A DNA stretch of 52,823 nt, from the NCBI GenBank assembly GCA_029879645.1, contig JAOUPX010000007.1, forward strand, positions 1-52,823. Reading direction: 5' to 3'. Positions 37,614 to 45,368 of this stretch are shown here, piece after piece. Every line of letters begins with the position of its first letter. Positions within the stretch are counted from its first letter, which is position 1. The notes under the pieces are model-generated. The model was not told the DNA's origin. It searched no databases and saw nothing but the letters and a program-made list of their open reading frames with translations. The stretch is from Nitrospinota bacterium (GTDB lineage Bacteria > Nitrospinota > Nitrospinia > Nitrospinales > Nitrospinaceae). Made by a program: the position numbers and the translations under genes.

Positions 37614-38171
37614 TTACGGTTTGGTGATCCGCATGGGCCGCACCGCCTTGCGTGCTTTCGATTTTTTAGGCGCCGAAAATCTGTTGCCATTATTGTATTC
37701 AATACCAAAGCCATTGAAATGTCCGTTGGCTTCCAGAGCCCACCAGGCCCCCGAACCCTCTTTTTCGAATATCGGATCGATATGGATGACCATTTCCCGT
37801 CCAACCTGTTTGCTGTTGGTCTTGTCTGGCTCGTGCAGGGTTTTTAAATCCGCCAGAGTCGGCATTTGCCAATCATAATAATTGGCAAATCCTGTTTCGT
37901 TGGCTTTTTTGACAAAGTCAAAGGATTCCAGCCAGGTGATCCACTGGCCGGTTTGCTGGTAAGATTCCTGCTTCATCCACATTAAATGCGTTTTGGTATC
38001 GGTGATGGTTCCATCCCCATTATCGACGAACCGCTTGTCCTTCGACCAGATTTTCTGAGAGGATGAATCCTTTGGAGCCTCGGCGTGAGAAGTGATGCCC
38101 CAAGCCAGCGTTCCGACCCAAAGACAGAAACCAATGAGAACAGTTTTAACCGGTAAATTTTTGAGTATCAT
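37614..38171 (-). CDS. exported Lcl-domain (DUF1566) protein
   Basis: 185 residues with a signal peptide (LIGFCLWVGTLAWGITSHA|EA). The mature part is one Lcl/DUF1566 domain: RFVDNGDGTITDTKTHLMWM, the central NYYDWQMPTLADLKTL, and the end KKSKARKAVRPMRI. This domain is found in cell-surface and collagen-binding-like lectin proteins of many Gram-negative bacteria, with unclear ligands. Its ATG shares one base with the gatB stop (TGATG), so it is translated by coupling to gatB, and the TPR gene follows. Confidence 0.87.
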   Translation of the reverse strand: MILKNLPVKTVLIGFCLWVGTLAWGITSHAEAPKDSSSQKIWSKDKRFVDNGDGTITDTKTHLMWMKQESYQQTGQWITWLESFDFVKKANETGFANYYDWQMPTLADLKTLHEPDKTNSKQVGREMVIHIDPIFEKEGSGAWWALEANGHFNGFGIEYNNGNRFSAPKKSKARKAVRPMRITKP

Positions 38172-39610
38172 CAGGAGTTCAATTTTTCTATTAACAGCTT
38201 GTTGACCAGAGCGGGATTGGCCTGTCCCTTGCTGGCTTTCATGACCTGCCCGACGAAAAAGCCGATCAGTTTGTCCTTGCCGTTTCTGTAATCCGCCGCC
38301 TGACCGGGGTTGGCGGCAATGACTTCTTCCACGATTTTCAGCAATGCGGACTCGTCGGATATCTGGGTCATGCCCTTTTCCTTGACGATGTCCGCCGGTG
38401 GCTTGCCGGACTGGTACATGTCCTCGAATACCGTTTTGGCCATTTTACCGCTGATGGTCCCGTCGTCAATCAACTTTAAAAGCTCGGTCAACCGCTCCGG
38501 CGTGACCGGGCAATCGTCGATATCCCTGTCGTCGTTTTTCAATTCTCTCAGCAGGTCGCCCATGATCCAGTTGCTGACGGTTTTGGGCTGGTTGAACAGC
38601 TTGACGCAGGTTTCAAAGTAATTGGCGAGCGATTTCGAAGTGATCAGCACGCCCGCGTCGTATTCGGGAATTTCGTATTCGCGGACGAACCGGTCCCGTT
38701 TCTGCTCCGGCATCTCGGGAAGCGACTGCCGGACCGTGTTGATCCACGCCTCGTCGCATACAATGGGCACCAGATCGGGTTCCGGGAAATACCGGTAGTC
38801 GTGCGCCTCTTCCTTAGAGCGCATGGAGAAGGTGACTCCCTTGTCGGAATCATACAAACGCGTTTCCTGCACCACTTTATCGCCCTGATCCAGCACCTTG
38901 GCCTGGCGCTCGATTTCGTACTCCAGCGCCTTCTGCACGAACTTGAAGGAGTTGATGTTTTTGAGCTCGGTGCGGGTTCCGAATTCCTTCTGACCGACGG
39001 GCCGCAGGGACACGTTGGCGTCGCACCGCAGACTGCCTTCCTCCATGTTGCAGTCGCTGACTTCGGCGTAGTCGAGGATCGCCTTGAGCTGGACGAGGTA
39101 CTCGCGCGCCTCCGCCGGGGAGCGTAAATCCGGTTCGCTGACGATTTCGATCAGCGGCACGCCGGTGCGGTTGTAATCGACGTAACTCTTGCCGGGGTTC
39201 CCCAGGTTTTCGCCGTGGATCGATTTGCCGGCGTCTTCTTCCAGATGGATGCGCGTCAGGCCGATGGTCTTGGGCGTGCCGTTGGTCTGGATATTGATGT
39301 GGCCGTCGAGCCCGATGGGCAGTTCGTACTGGGAAATCTGGTAGCCCTTGGGCAGGTCGGGATAAAAATAGTTTTTGCGCGCGAACCGGCTCATCGGCTG
39401 GACTTCGCAATGCGTCGCCAGACAGGCCTTGATGGCGTACTCCACCACCTTTTTGTTCAGCACCGGCAGAACCCCCGGCATACCGAGGCAGATCGGGCAG
39501 GTGTTGGCGTTGGGCGGCCTGCCAAATTCCGTTGAGCAGGAACAGAAAATTTTCGACTGGGTTTTCAACTGGGCATGCACCTCCAGCCCGATCACGACTT
39601 CATAGTTCAT
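38171..39610 (-). CDS. gatB: aspartyl/glutamyl-tRNA amidotransferase subunit B
   Basis: The 479-residue tRNA-binding kinase subunit of GatCAB, which converts Glu-tRNAGln (and Asp-tRNAAsn) to the amidated forms. Motifs: [18 protein letters not shown], the zinc Cys pair CSCS and [26 protein letters not shown], and the C-terminal YqeY-like tail ([27 protein letters not shown]). Its presence implies that this organism makes Gln-tRNA or Asn-tRNA indirectly. gatC and gatA are not here. First gene of a run with the Lcl and TPR genes. Confidence 0.98.
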   Translation of the reverse strand: MNYEVVIGLEVHAQLKTQSKIFCSCSTEFGRPPNANTCPICLGMPGVLPVLNKKVVEYAIKACLATHCEVQPMSRFARKNYFYPDLPKGYQISQYELPIGLDGHINIQTNGTPKTIGLTRIHLEEDAGKSIHGENLGNPGKSYVDYNRTGVPLIEIVSEPDLRSPAEAREYLVQLKAILDYAEVSDCNMEEGSLRCDANVSLRPVGQKEFGTRTELKNINSFKFVQKALEYEIERQAKVLDQGDKVVQETRLYDSDKGVTFSMRSKEEAHDYRYFPEPDLVPIVCDEAWINTVRQSLPEMPEQKRDRFVREYEIPEYDAGVLITSKSLANYFETCVKLFNQPKTVSNWIMGDLLRELKNDDRDIDDCPVTPERLTELLKLIDDGTISGKMAKTVFEDMYQSGKPPADIVKEKGMTQISDESALLKIVEEVIAANPGQAADYRNGKDKLIGFFVGQVMKASKGQANPALVNKLLIEKLNS

Positions 39611-39646
39611 AGCTATTCATTACCAATAGTAAGTTCAGCTGCCATA

Positions 39647-39713
39647 CTTCGACAGGCTCAGCATGACAGCCTGCCACCCTGAGCTGATTAGCCTGTCCTG
39701 AGCTTGTCGAAGG
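39647..39713. repeat. REP-like palindrome with CTTCGACAGGCTCAG ends
   Basis: CTTCGACAGGCTCAG near the left end and CTGAGCTTGTCGAAG near the right end are imperfect inverted copies, enclosing ACCCTGAGC and CTGTCC pieces of the same motif. Palindromes of this CTTCGAC..GCTCAG kind occur in intergenic regions of many unrelated bacteria. It is related to the terminator hairpin at 19634-19666. Confidence 0.75.
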
Positions 39714-39866
39714 AAAGAACGGCAGGCTAAAGGAAAGGTCTCCATTTCATTAGTTTATCTGGATTCTAAACGTCGGGAGGGGGCCAGTCAATACCGCGTT
39801 TACAGAGGCGTATCGCGGCTATTTCGAGGAGAGCTTTACGTAAACATGGGAATCAGGGTAAACCTG

Positions 39867-39939
39867 GATCCTTCGCTGTTGCTCAGGATGACAAATTGGA
39901 TGCGTCTTGTCATTCTGAGGACCGAAGGGACGAAGAATC
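39867..39939. repeat. second palindromic repeat, GATCCTTCG...CGAAGAATC type
   Basis: GATCCTTCGCTG...CTCAGGATGACA on the left and TGTCATTCTGAGG...CGAAGAATC on the right are imperfect inverted copies of about 27-30 bp around a short spacer. This is another widely seen intergenic palindrome class, distinct from the neighbouring element at 39647. Confidence 0.7.
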
Positions 39940-40001
39940 TGGGTTTTGCCTTGCTCCCCCTTCTCCGATGGAGTTTTTCCTTCAGCCTTTGATTAGGTGG
40001 G

Positions 40002-40349
40002 TTAAAGAATGTCCAATACCTGTTCCGGGGGGCGGCCGAGGGCGGCTTTGCCGTTGGCGAGGACGATGGGACGCTCGATCAGGATCGGGTGCTGAATCAT
40101 AGCATCGATCAGGGCATCATCCGACAGGGACGGGTCGTCGAGATTGAGCTCGGCATAGGCATCTTCCTTCTTGCGCATCAGCTCGCGGGGAGTCATACCG
40201 AGGAGATTCAGAATCTCTTTCAGCGTTTCCGCCGTCGGCGGGTCTTTCAGGTATTCGATGATCGTTGGCTCGATCCCCTGTTCATTCAACAGGGCCAACG
40301 TCTGACGCGATTTACTGCATTTCGGATTGTGATAAATGGTTATGGGCAT
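40002..40349 (-). CDS. arsC: ArsC-family arsenate reductase (glutaredoxin type)
   Basis: A 115-residue protein of the ArsC/Spx/YffB thioredoxin-like family. Catalytic Cys11 is in HNPKCSKSRQT, followed by EYLKDPPT, LMRKKEDAY and the late HPILIERPIVL with the cis-proline and the conserved Arg. This matches ArsC, which reduces arsenate with glutathione/glutaredoxin. No arsB, arsR or acr3 is near, so general thiol chemistry is also possible. Good AAAGGT ribosome site. Confidence 0.9.
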   Translation of the reverse strand: MPITIYHNPKCSKSRQTLALLNEQGIEPTIIEYLKDPPTAETLKEILNLLGMTPRELMRKKEDAYAELNLDDPSLSDDALIDAMIQHPILIERPIVLANGKAALGRPPEQVLDIL

Positions 40350-40422
40350 GTTTTACCTTTGGGAAATTATTCAGGAATGGCTATTAGCTTTTTAGATAAA
40401 AGGTGAATTCCTCAAGTTCTTT

Positions 40423-41166
40423 TTATAAAAGGGCGGTGCACCCCCCGTCGACGGGGAGTGTGGTGCCGGTGATAAAGGCGGACTCGTCGGAAGCGAGGAA
40501 CAGGCAGGCCTGCGCCACTTCTTCCGGTTTGCCAAAACGTCCCAGCGGATAGCGCTTTAAAAACTCTTCCATCAGGGCGGTGTCGCTGCGCAGTTCTTCG
40601 GTCATTTCGGTTTCGATCATGCCGGGGCAGACGGCGTTGGAGCGGATCCCCTGGCCTCCGTATTCGACCGCGATGGTTCGGCTGAACTGGTTGAGCGCGC
40701 CCTTGGAAGCGTTGTAGGCCGCCGTGGCGGGTATCGCCCTCATCCCCAAAATCGAACTGACGTGGATGATATTGCCGGACCCGTTTTCGACCATATGCGT
40801 CAAAACCTTTCGCGTCAATTGAAACACCCCGCGCATATTGATGGCGAAGGTCTGGTCCCAGGCGGCGTCTTCCGTTTCATGGAGTGGGGAGGGCGCGAAG
40901 GTTCCGGCATTGTTGATGAGGATGTCCACCTTGCCCATCTTCTCGATGGAGGTCTCCACCAGACGGGATGTGTCCTTTTCCAGAGTGACGTCCCCCTGAA
41001 CGGCCAGTACCGCATCGCCAATTTCTTTTTGAGCCTGATCAAGGCGATCTTGCCGCCGTCCGAAAATAGCGACTCGCGCTCCTTCATTTACGAACAGCCG
41101 GGCGCAGGCCAGTCCGATACCCGTAGCCCCTCCGGTAATGATTGCCGTCTTGTTTTTCAGCCGCAT
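40423..41166 (-). CDS. short-chain dehydrogenase/reductase (FabG-like)
   Basis: A classical SDR of 247 residues. The cofactor loop is TGGATGIGLA (11-20), with GRR at 36-38 suggesting NADP(H); NNAG is at 85-88; the catalytic residues are Ser138, Tyr151 and Lys155 (VSSILG, YNASKGAL). The C-terminus PVDGGCTALL is FabG/glucose-dehydrogenase-like. No fatty-acid genes surround it, so the substrate is open. Confidence 0.9.
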   Translation of the reverse strand: MRLKNKTAIITGGATGIGLACARLFVNEGARVAIFGRRQDRLDQAQKEIGDAVLAVQGDVTLEKDTSRLVETSIEKMGKVDILINNAGTFAPSPLHETEDAAWDQTFAINMRGVFQLTRKVLTHMVENGSGNIIHVSSILGMRAIPATAAYNASKGALNQFSRTIAVEYGGQGIRSNAVCPGMIETEMTEELRSDTALMEEFLKRYPLGRFGKPEEVAQACLFLASDESAFITGTTLPVDGGCTALL

Positions 41167-41549
41167 AATATTCCCTTTCTATATAAAGCTTTGTCTAACT
41201 TCCGGTATTAGAAATCCCCACCTTTTTAAAGGCGAGTTTAGCATAGCGCCCTTCTTTAAAAAATCCTCCCCTTGCTGAGGGGAGGATAGAGGAGGGGTGC
41301 GGTTTTCGTAACAGGACAAAGGTTTAAAGTTTAAATTCAAGGAGAGAGGCACCACAACCTCCCCTGTATCCCCTCCTTTGTAAGGAGGGGAAGAATTAAT
41401 CCCAATTTAGAATTTATCGCAAATATAAAGGTTTTCATTCCCGCTGGATAACGGTTAAGCCCTATGTATATAATAACGTAGCTTTTGATTGCCAGTACAA
41501 TTTAGCCCCAATAGAGCCAGACATCCAGGGGCCCGGAAAGGAATGATTC
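41167..41549. other. 383-bp intergenic region holding a MITE-like repeat
   Basis: Lies between the SDR start and the small membrane-protein gene. The centre is occupied by the inverted-repeat element at 41262-41396; the AT-rich stretch 41455-41485 may hold a promoter for the downstream gene. I see no coding sequence. Confidence 0.6.
41262..41396. repeat. MITE-like element with CCTCCCC hairpin ends
   Basis: Two hairpins in inverted order frame a ~135-bp unit. Left: CCTCCCCT-TGCTG-AGGGGAGG (41265-41285, 8 bp). Right: CCCCTCCTT-TGT-AAGGAGGGG (41370-41390, 9 bp). Each is followed or preceded by GATAGAGGAGGGGT / CCTCCCCTGTATC, which are inverted copies of each other. The middle has no ORF. Such CCTCCCC-rich palindromic units are common interspersed elements in bacteria. 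Confidence 0.7.
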
Positions 41550-41819
41550 ATGGGAAGCATGAAATACTTTTACTACGGATTCGGAGGATTTATCGGATTC
41601 GTGTGCGGTCTGCTCATCCAGATGCTGATCTATGCCGTGGAGCGGTCCGGCAACAAGATTTTGACGCAATTGGGCCGTGGCGATTACGGGATACTGGGAA
41701 AGATCCTGCTGGTATTGTACGAAGGTCTGCCGTATATGGGGATTGTGCTGGGGATCCTGCTGGTCCGGTTTATGTTCCGGAGAGACATCGAAAAAGAGGA
41801 TTCCGGGAAAGGGAAATAG
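41550..41819 (+). CDS. small two-helix membrane protein
   Basis: 89 residues, ATG 41550 with AAGGA at good spacing. Two hydrophobic helices (FYYGFGGFIGFVCGLLIQML and LPYMGIVLGILLVRFMF) flank a short soluble loop; a charged tail (RRDIEKEDSGKGK) follows. I do not recognise the family. It may belong with the downstream two-component genes, but 110 bp separate them. Confidence 0.7.
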   Translation: MGSMKYFYYGFGGFIGFVCGLLIQMLIYAVERSGNKILTQLGRGDYGILGKILLVLYEGLPYMGIVLGILLVRFMFRRDIEKEDSGKGK

Positions 41820-41929
41820 GGTCTCATCGATGATGGCTTAAGAGGGGAAATCCTGCCAATCTGGGTGCTTTCATTAAAAAATGATGTAAAATAAGATCGT
41901 ACTGGTCTGACAAATAAATCGAGCGTTTA

Positions 41930-42133
41930 ATGAACCAAAAATTTAACGAAAATATACTGAAGGCGTTGGAAACTTCCCAGGAGGCCCTGAAGATCTGCAA
42001 ACAGGCCATGGAAGACGCCAACGATGAAACCTGCCGCGCCATGTACTCGGCTATCATGAGAGATTGCGAAAAACACGTGAAAATGCTGAAAGGCGAAATC
42101 GACCTCCATAAAGTTCAAAAGAAATGGGACTGA
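41930..42133 (+). CDS. small helical Cys/His-containing protein
   Basis: 67 residues, highly charged and predicted helical. Three Cys, one His and several Glu are spread along the helices (LKICKQAMED, DETCRAMYSA, IMRDCEKHVKML), a pattern that could hold a metal, as in small ferritin-like or four-helix proteins. No signal peptide. It ends 4 bp before the response regulator gene, so it is probably co-translated with it. Function unknown; a metal link is only inference from the CusRS-like neighbours. Confidence 0.7.
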   Translation: MNQKFNENILKALETSQEALKICKQAMEDANDETCRAMYSAIMRDCEKHVKMLKGEIDLHKVQKKWD

Positions 42134-42137
42134 TGCC

Positions 42138-42806
42138 ATGCGGATTTTGATCGTCGAAGATGAGAAAAAAGTCGCCGGATTCATCAAAAAAGGCCTGGAG
42201 GAGGAGACATATGCCGTCGACGTGGCGTGTGACGGTGAAGAGGGCTACGACCTTGCCAGTATGAACCAGTACGACATGATCATTCTGGACCTGATGCTTC
42301 CCAAAATGGACGGGTTGGAAGTGCTGACCCGCCTCCGGGATAACAGGGTGAACACCCCGATTCTTCTGCTGACGGCGAAAGACGCGGTGGAGGACCGGGT
42401 GACCGGCCTGAACAAGGGAGCGGACGATTACCTGACCAAACCCTTTGCCTTTTCGGAACTGCTGGCCCGCATACGGTCCCTGTTGCGACGCGGTCAGGCG
42501 GAAACCAAAACGGAATTGAAGGTGGGCGACCTGAGCCTCGATCTGGTCAGTCACAAGGTGAACCGGAATGGCGAGGAGATCGAGCTGACTGGAAAAGAGT
42601 ACAGCCTGCTGGAGTATTTCATGCGCAACGAGGGTAAGGTGCTGACCCGTACCATGATTGCGGAGCATGTCTGGGATTACAATTTTGATACCTTCACGAA
42701 CGTCATTGACGTTTACGTCAATCATTTGAGGAAAAAAATCGATAAGAATTATCCAGCCAAACTTCTCCATACCCTGAGAGGTGTTGGTTATGTCATGAAG
42801 GTTTAG
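42138..42806 (+). CDS. OmpR-family response regulator (CusR/CopR-like)
   Basis: 222 residues: receiver domain with phosphorylated Asp51 (IILDLMLPKMDG) and conserved TAKD, then a winged-helix DNA-binding domain (~125-220, LTGKEYSLLEYFMRNEG, YVNHLRKKID, LHTLRGVGYVMK). The sequence ADDYLTKPFAFSELLARIRSLLRRG is very close to CusR/CopR copper or silver regulators. It precedes its kinase by 5 bp. No metal efflux genes are in the window. Confidence 0.95.
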   Translation: MRILIVEDEKKVAGFIKKGLEEETYAVDVACDGEEGYDLASMNQYDMIILDLMLPKMDGLEVLTRLRDNRVNTPILLLTAKDAVEDRVTGLNKGADDYLTKPFAFSELLARIRSLLRRGQAETKTELKVGDLSLDLVSHKVNRNGEEIELTGKEYSLLEYFMRNEGKVLTRTMIAEHVWDYNFDTFTNVIDVYVNHLRKKIDKNYPAKLLHTLRGVGYVMKV

Positions 42807-42811
42807 GGATT

Positions 42812-44242
42812 ATGATCTCCAATTCCATCCGTTCCCGGCTGACCGCCTGGCATGTCGCGGTTCTTGGATTTTTTCTGATTCTGTTCAGTATTCTACTGTA
42901 TGTATTTCTTTCCAAACGACTCTACGAAAGCATCGACAATTCTCTGAAAGTATCGGCCAGCGTGGTGCAGAAAGCAGCACTTCTGGAATACTCAAGAACC
43001 CCCCTGCCGGGACTGGACTTGTTTTTCGACCAGTTTCTGGGGTACAGCAACATCAATAAATTTTATCGAATCTATGACGGATCGGGAAATGTGGACTCGC
43101 GATCGAAGGGGATCGATGCATCCAAATTTCCGCTCACTCAGGACGCCTACTCCAAAGCCATCAAGGGACAGGATACGTACGAAACCTTTAATCTGACGCC
43201 CAAGCATCGTATCCGGGTGATCACCATGCCGGTAATCCGGAACGACAACCTGGTCAACCTTATTCAGGTGGGAACCTCGTTGAAGTCGGTGGAGGACACG
43301 CTGAGGAACCTGCGGATTTTTCTGTTCGCCGCCATACCGGGAGTTCTAATATTGAGCACCCTGGGCGGCCGGTTTATGGCCACCCGTGCCTTGAAGCCGG
43401 TGGCGGAAATCACCCGGACAGCCCAGGATATTGCGCACGGAGCCAACCTGAGCCGGCGAATCCCCATGCCCGAGGTGGAGGATGAAATCGGCAACCTCGC
43501 CAATACGTTTAACGAGATGATGGACCGGCTGGAGAAATCCTTTGCGCAAATCAGACAGTTCAGCGGCGACGCCTCGCATGAACTGCGCACCCCCTTGACC
43601 GTATTGAAGGGGCAAAGTGAACTGGTATTGAGCAAGCCGCGGTCGAAGGGGGAATATCAGGAAGTGTTGTCCAGCAACCTGGAAGAGATCAACTACATGT
43701 CCAGGGTTCTGGAGGATTTGCTGACTCTGTCCAAGGGAGACGAAGGCGAATTGCCCCTGGAAGAAGAACCGGTCGAACTGGGAACCATCATTGAAGAAGT
43801 CAGCCGGCAGGGAGAAATTCTCGCTGATGAAAAGGACGTCAAAATTATACTGGCTTATCTGGAGCCGGTGACAATTCTTGGAGATGCGCACCGTCTTAAG
43901 CAGATGGTCTGGATACTCCTCCACAATGCCATCAAGTTCACGCCCAGTGGCGGGGAGATCAAAGTCACGCTTCAGGATATGGACGACACGGTCTACTTCA
44001 CCATCAAGGATACGGGGATCGGTATCCCGGAAGCGGACCTGCCGAAAATTTTCGACCGGTTTTACCGGGTCGACAAGGCACGTTCGCGAATGGACGGTGG
44101 AAGCGGTCTCGGTCTATCGATTTGTAAATTTATCGTGGATCGCCACCGTGGAGTCATTGATGTGGAGAGCAAGCTGGGTGAAGGCACTAAATTTAAAATC
44201 CGTTTTCCCAAGCATGAGATGGCGGAGCAGAAACCGGCCTGA
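42812..44242 (+). CDS. sensor histidine kinase (heavy-metal-sensor-like)
   Basis: A 476-residue membrane kinase. Helices at ~15-35 and ~167-185 enclose a ~130-residue periplasmic sensor. HAMP spans ~187-240. The HisKA phosphorylation site is His256 (FSGDASHELRTPLTVLKG); the ATPase has N box HNAIKFTP, G1 DTGIGIPEADL and G2 GGSGLGLSIC. Layout matches the CusS/CopS class, but the periplasmic part shows few Met/His clusters, so the signal may not be a metal. Stands as a pair with the regulator. Confidence 0.94.
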   Translation: MISNSIRSRLTAWHVAVLGFFLILFSILLYVFLSKRLYESIDNSLKVSASVVQKAALLEYSRTPLPGLDLFFDQFLGYSNINKFYRIYDGSGNVDSRSKGIDASKFPLTQDAYSKAIKGQDTYETFNLTPKHRIRVITMPVIRNDNLVNLIQVGTSLKSVEDTLRNLRIFLFAAIPGVLILSTLGGRFMATRALKPVAEITRTAQDIAHGANLSRRIPMPEVEDEIGNLANTFNEMMDRLEKSFAQIRQFSGDASHELRTPLTVLKGQSELVLSKPRSKGEYQEVLSSNLEEINYMSRVLEDLLTLSKGDEGELPLEEEPVELGTIIEEVSRQGEILADEKDVKIILAYLEPVTILGDAHRLKQMVWILLHNAIKFTPSGGEIKVTLQDMDDTVYFTIKDTGIGIPEADLPKIFDRFYRVDKARSRMDGGSGLGLSICKFIVDRHRGVIDVESKLGEGTKFKIRFPKHEMAEQKPA

Positions 44243-44259
44243 TTATTGTTCCAGCTCAT

Positions 44260-44329
44260 TTCAGGGAGAACCCTGAATCCACTGCGGCGGGTAGATTTTC
44301 CCAAAATAAAATCCCCATGATTCATGGGG
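44260..44329. terminator. two hairpins behind the histidine kinase gene
   Basis: TTCAGGG-AGAA-CCCTGAA (44260-44277) and CCCCATG-ATT-CATGGGG (44313-44329) lie in tandem after the kinase stop at 44242. Neither is followed at once by a T-run, so termination here is plausible but not certain. Confidence 0.4.
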
Positions 44330-44411
44330 TTGGGGGGATCCAGGGAAAATTATTTGGTGTTTTTTGAGGCAAACAACTTTAAACTAGCAACAGGGTTTTT
44401 CTGGATTCTGA

Positions 44412-44425
44412 TCGAAAACGTTTGA
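44412..44425. promoter_or_regulatory. LacI-type palindromic operator candidate
   Basis: TCGAAAACGTTTGA contains the 8-bp dyad AAACGTTT (44416-44423) with the central CG typical of LacI-family operators. It lies 27 bp before the fructokinase start, a position fit for repression. No LacI-type gene is in the window. Confidence 0.4.
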
Positions 44426-44450
44426 TTTTCCCACTGAAAGAGGAGGAAGG

Positions 44451-45368
44451 ATGCGGCTAAATAAGCCCTTGGGCCAGGTTCTGGTATATGGTGAGGTGCT
44501 GTTTGACAAGTTTCCGGATCGAACGAGTTTGGGGGGGGCGCCGTTCAATTACGCGTTTCACCTGAATCATTTGGGAGTTCCTGTCCGACTGATCAGCAGA
44601 GTTGGAGGCGACCAGCAGGGACAGGATATTATGAAACGGCTACAGAGTATCGGATTTTCCATAGAAGGGGTCCAACTGGATATTATCCATCCAACGGGAG
44701 AGGTGGAGGTGAACCTGGATGACAAAGGAGTTCCAGAGTTTAACATTCTGCCTGACCGTGCGTATGACTATATCGAGTTCGATTCCTACATTGAAGCCCT
44801 GGCCCGAAAAGAAATTGCGCTGGTATATTTTGGGACCCTGGCCCAACGCCATTCAACATCCGCCGAAACCCTGTATAAAATCCTGAAGCTACTTTCTTCC
44901 CGCTCGACCTTTATGATGGATATCAATCTCCGGTATCCTTTTTACACGCCTGATGTCATAGAAAAATCTCTTCAGAATTGTGATATTTTGAAAGTCAATC
45001 AAGACGAGTTGAGCGTGATTAAAGAAAGCCTGTCCTTCAGTTCCCCGGTCAGCCGTCTTCCCTGGTATTTGCTAGACAGGTACAAAATAGGCTTCCTTTG
45101 CGTGACAAAGGGAGAGGAGGGAACTGAATTGTATGAGGCGGGAAGCAAGGTTTCATTTCATTGTCCCGGTTTGCCTCAGGAGGAAGTGGTGGATACCGTG
45201 GGCGCGGGGGATGCTTTTTGCGCCATGTTGACGGCCGGTTACCTGGCCGGTTGGCCCAAGCAAACACTGATCGAAAAAGCCACGGAATTCTCCCATCAGA
45301 TTTGTGAATTTTCGGGGGCGCTCCCTGAAAATCTGGAATTTTACAAACCTTTTCGATTTAATTCATGA
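44451..45368 (+). CDS. PfkB-family sugar kinase, probable fructokinase
   Basis: A 305-residue ribokinase-fold kinase with a strong AGGAGGAAGG ribosome site. Motifs: GGAPFNYAFHLNHLG and SRVGGDQQG near the N-terminus, and the catalytic Asp in DTVGAGDAFCAM. The YGEVLFDKFP start is found in bacterial fructokinases. It overlaps sucrose synthase by 4 bp, and sucrose cleavage releases fructose, so fructose-6-phosphate formation is the natural reading. Other PfkB sugars remain possible. Confidence 0.87.
   Translation: MRLNKPLGQVLVYGEVLFDKFPDRTSLGGAPFNYAFHLNHLGVPVRLISRVGGDQQGQDIMKRLQSIGFSIEGVQLDIIHPTGEVEVNLDDKGVPEFNILPDRAYDYIEFDSYIEALARKEIALVYFGTLAQRHSTSAETLYKILKLLSSRSTFMMDINLRYPFYTPDVIEKSLQNCDILKVNQDELSVIKESLSFSSPVSRLPWYLLDRYKIGFLCVTKGEEGTELYEAGSKVSFHCPGLPQEEVVDTVGAGDAFCAMLTAGYLAGWPKQTLIEKATEFSHQICEFSGALPENLEFYKPFRFNS

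Larger units (their letters stand above)
39611..40001. other. 391-bp intergenic region with two palindromic repeat elements
   Basis: Between the gatB start and the arsC stop. It holds two different interspersed palindromes, listed separately, and otherwise nothing coding that I trust. The gatB promoter must lie here but is not obvious. Confidence 0.6.

Noticed and set aside
39896-40102. 68-codon plus-strand frame starting in the repeat region
   Set aside because: Its first part is the palindromic repeat and the rest is antisense to arsC.
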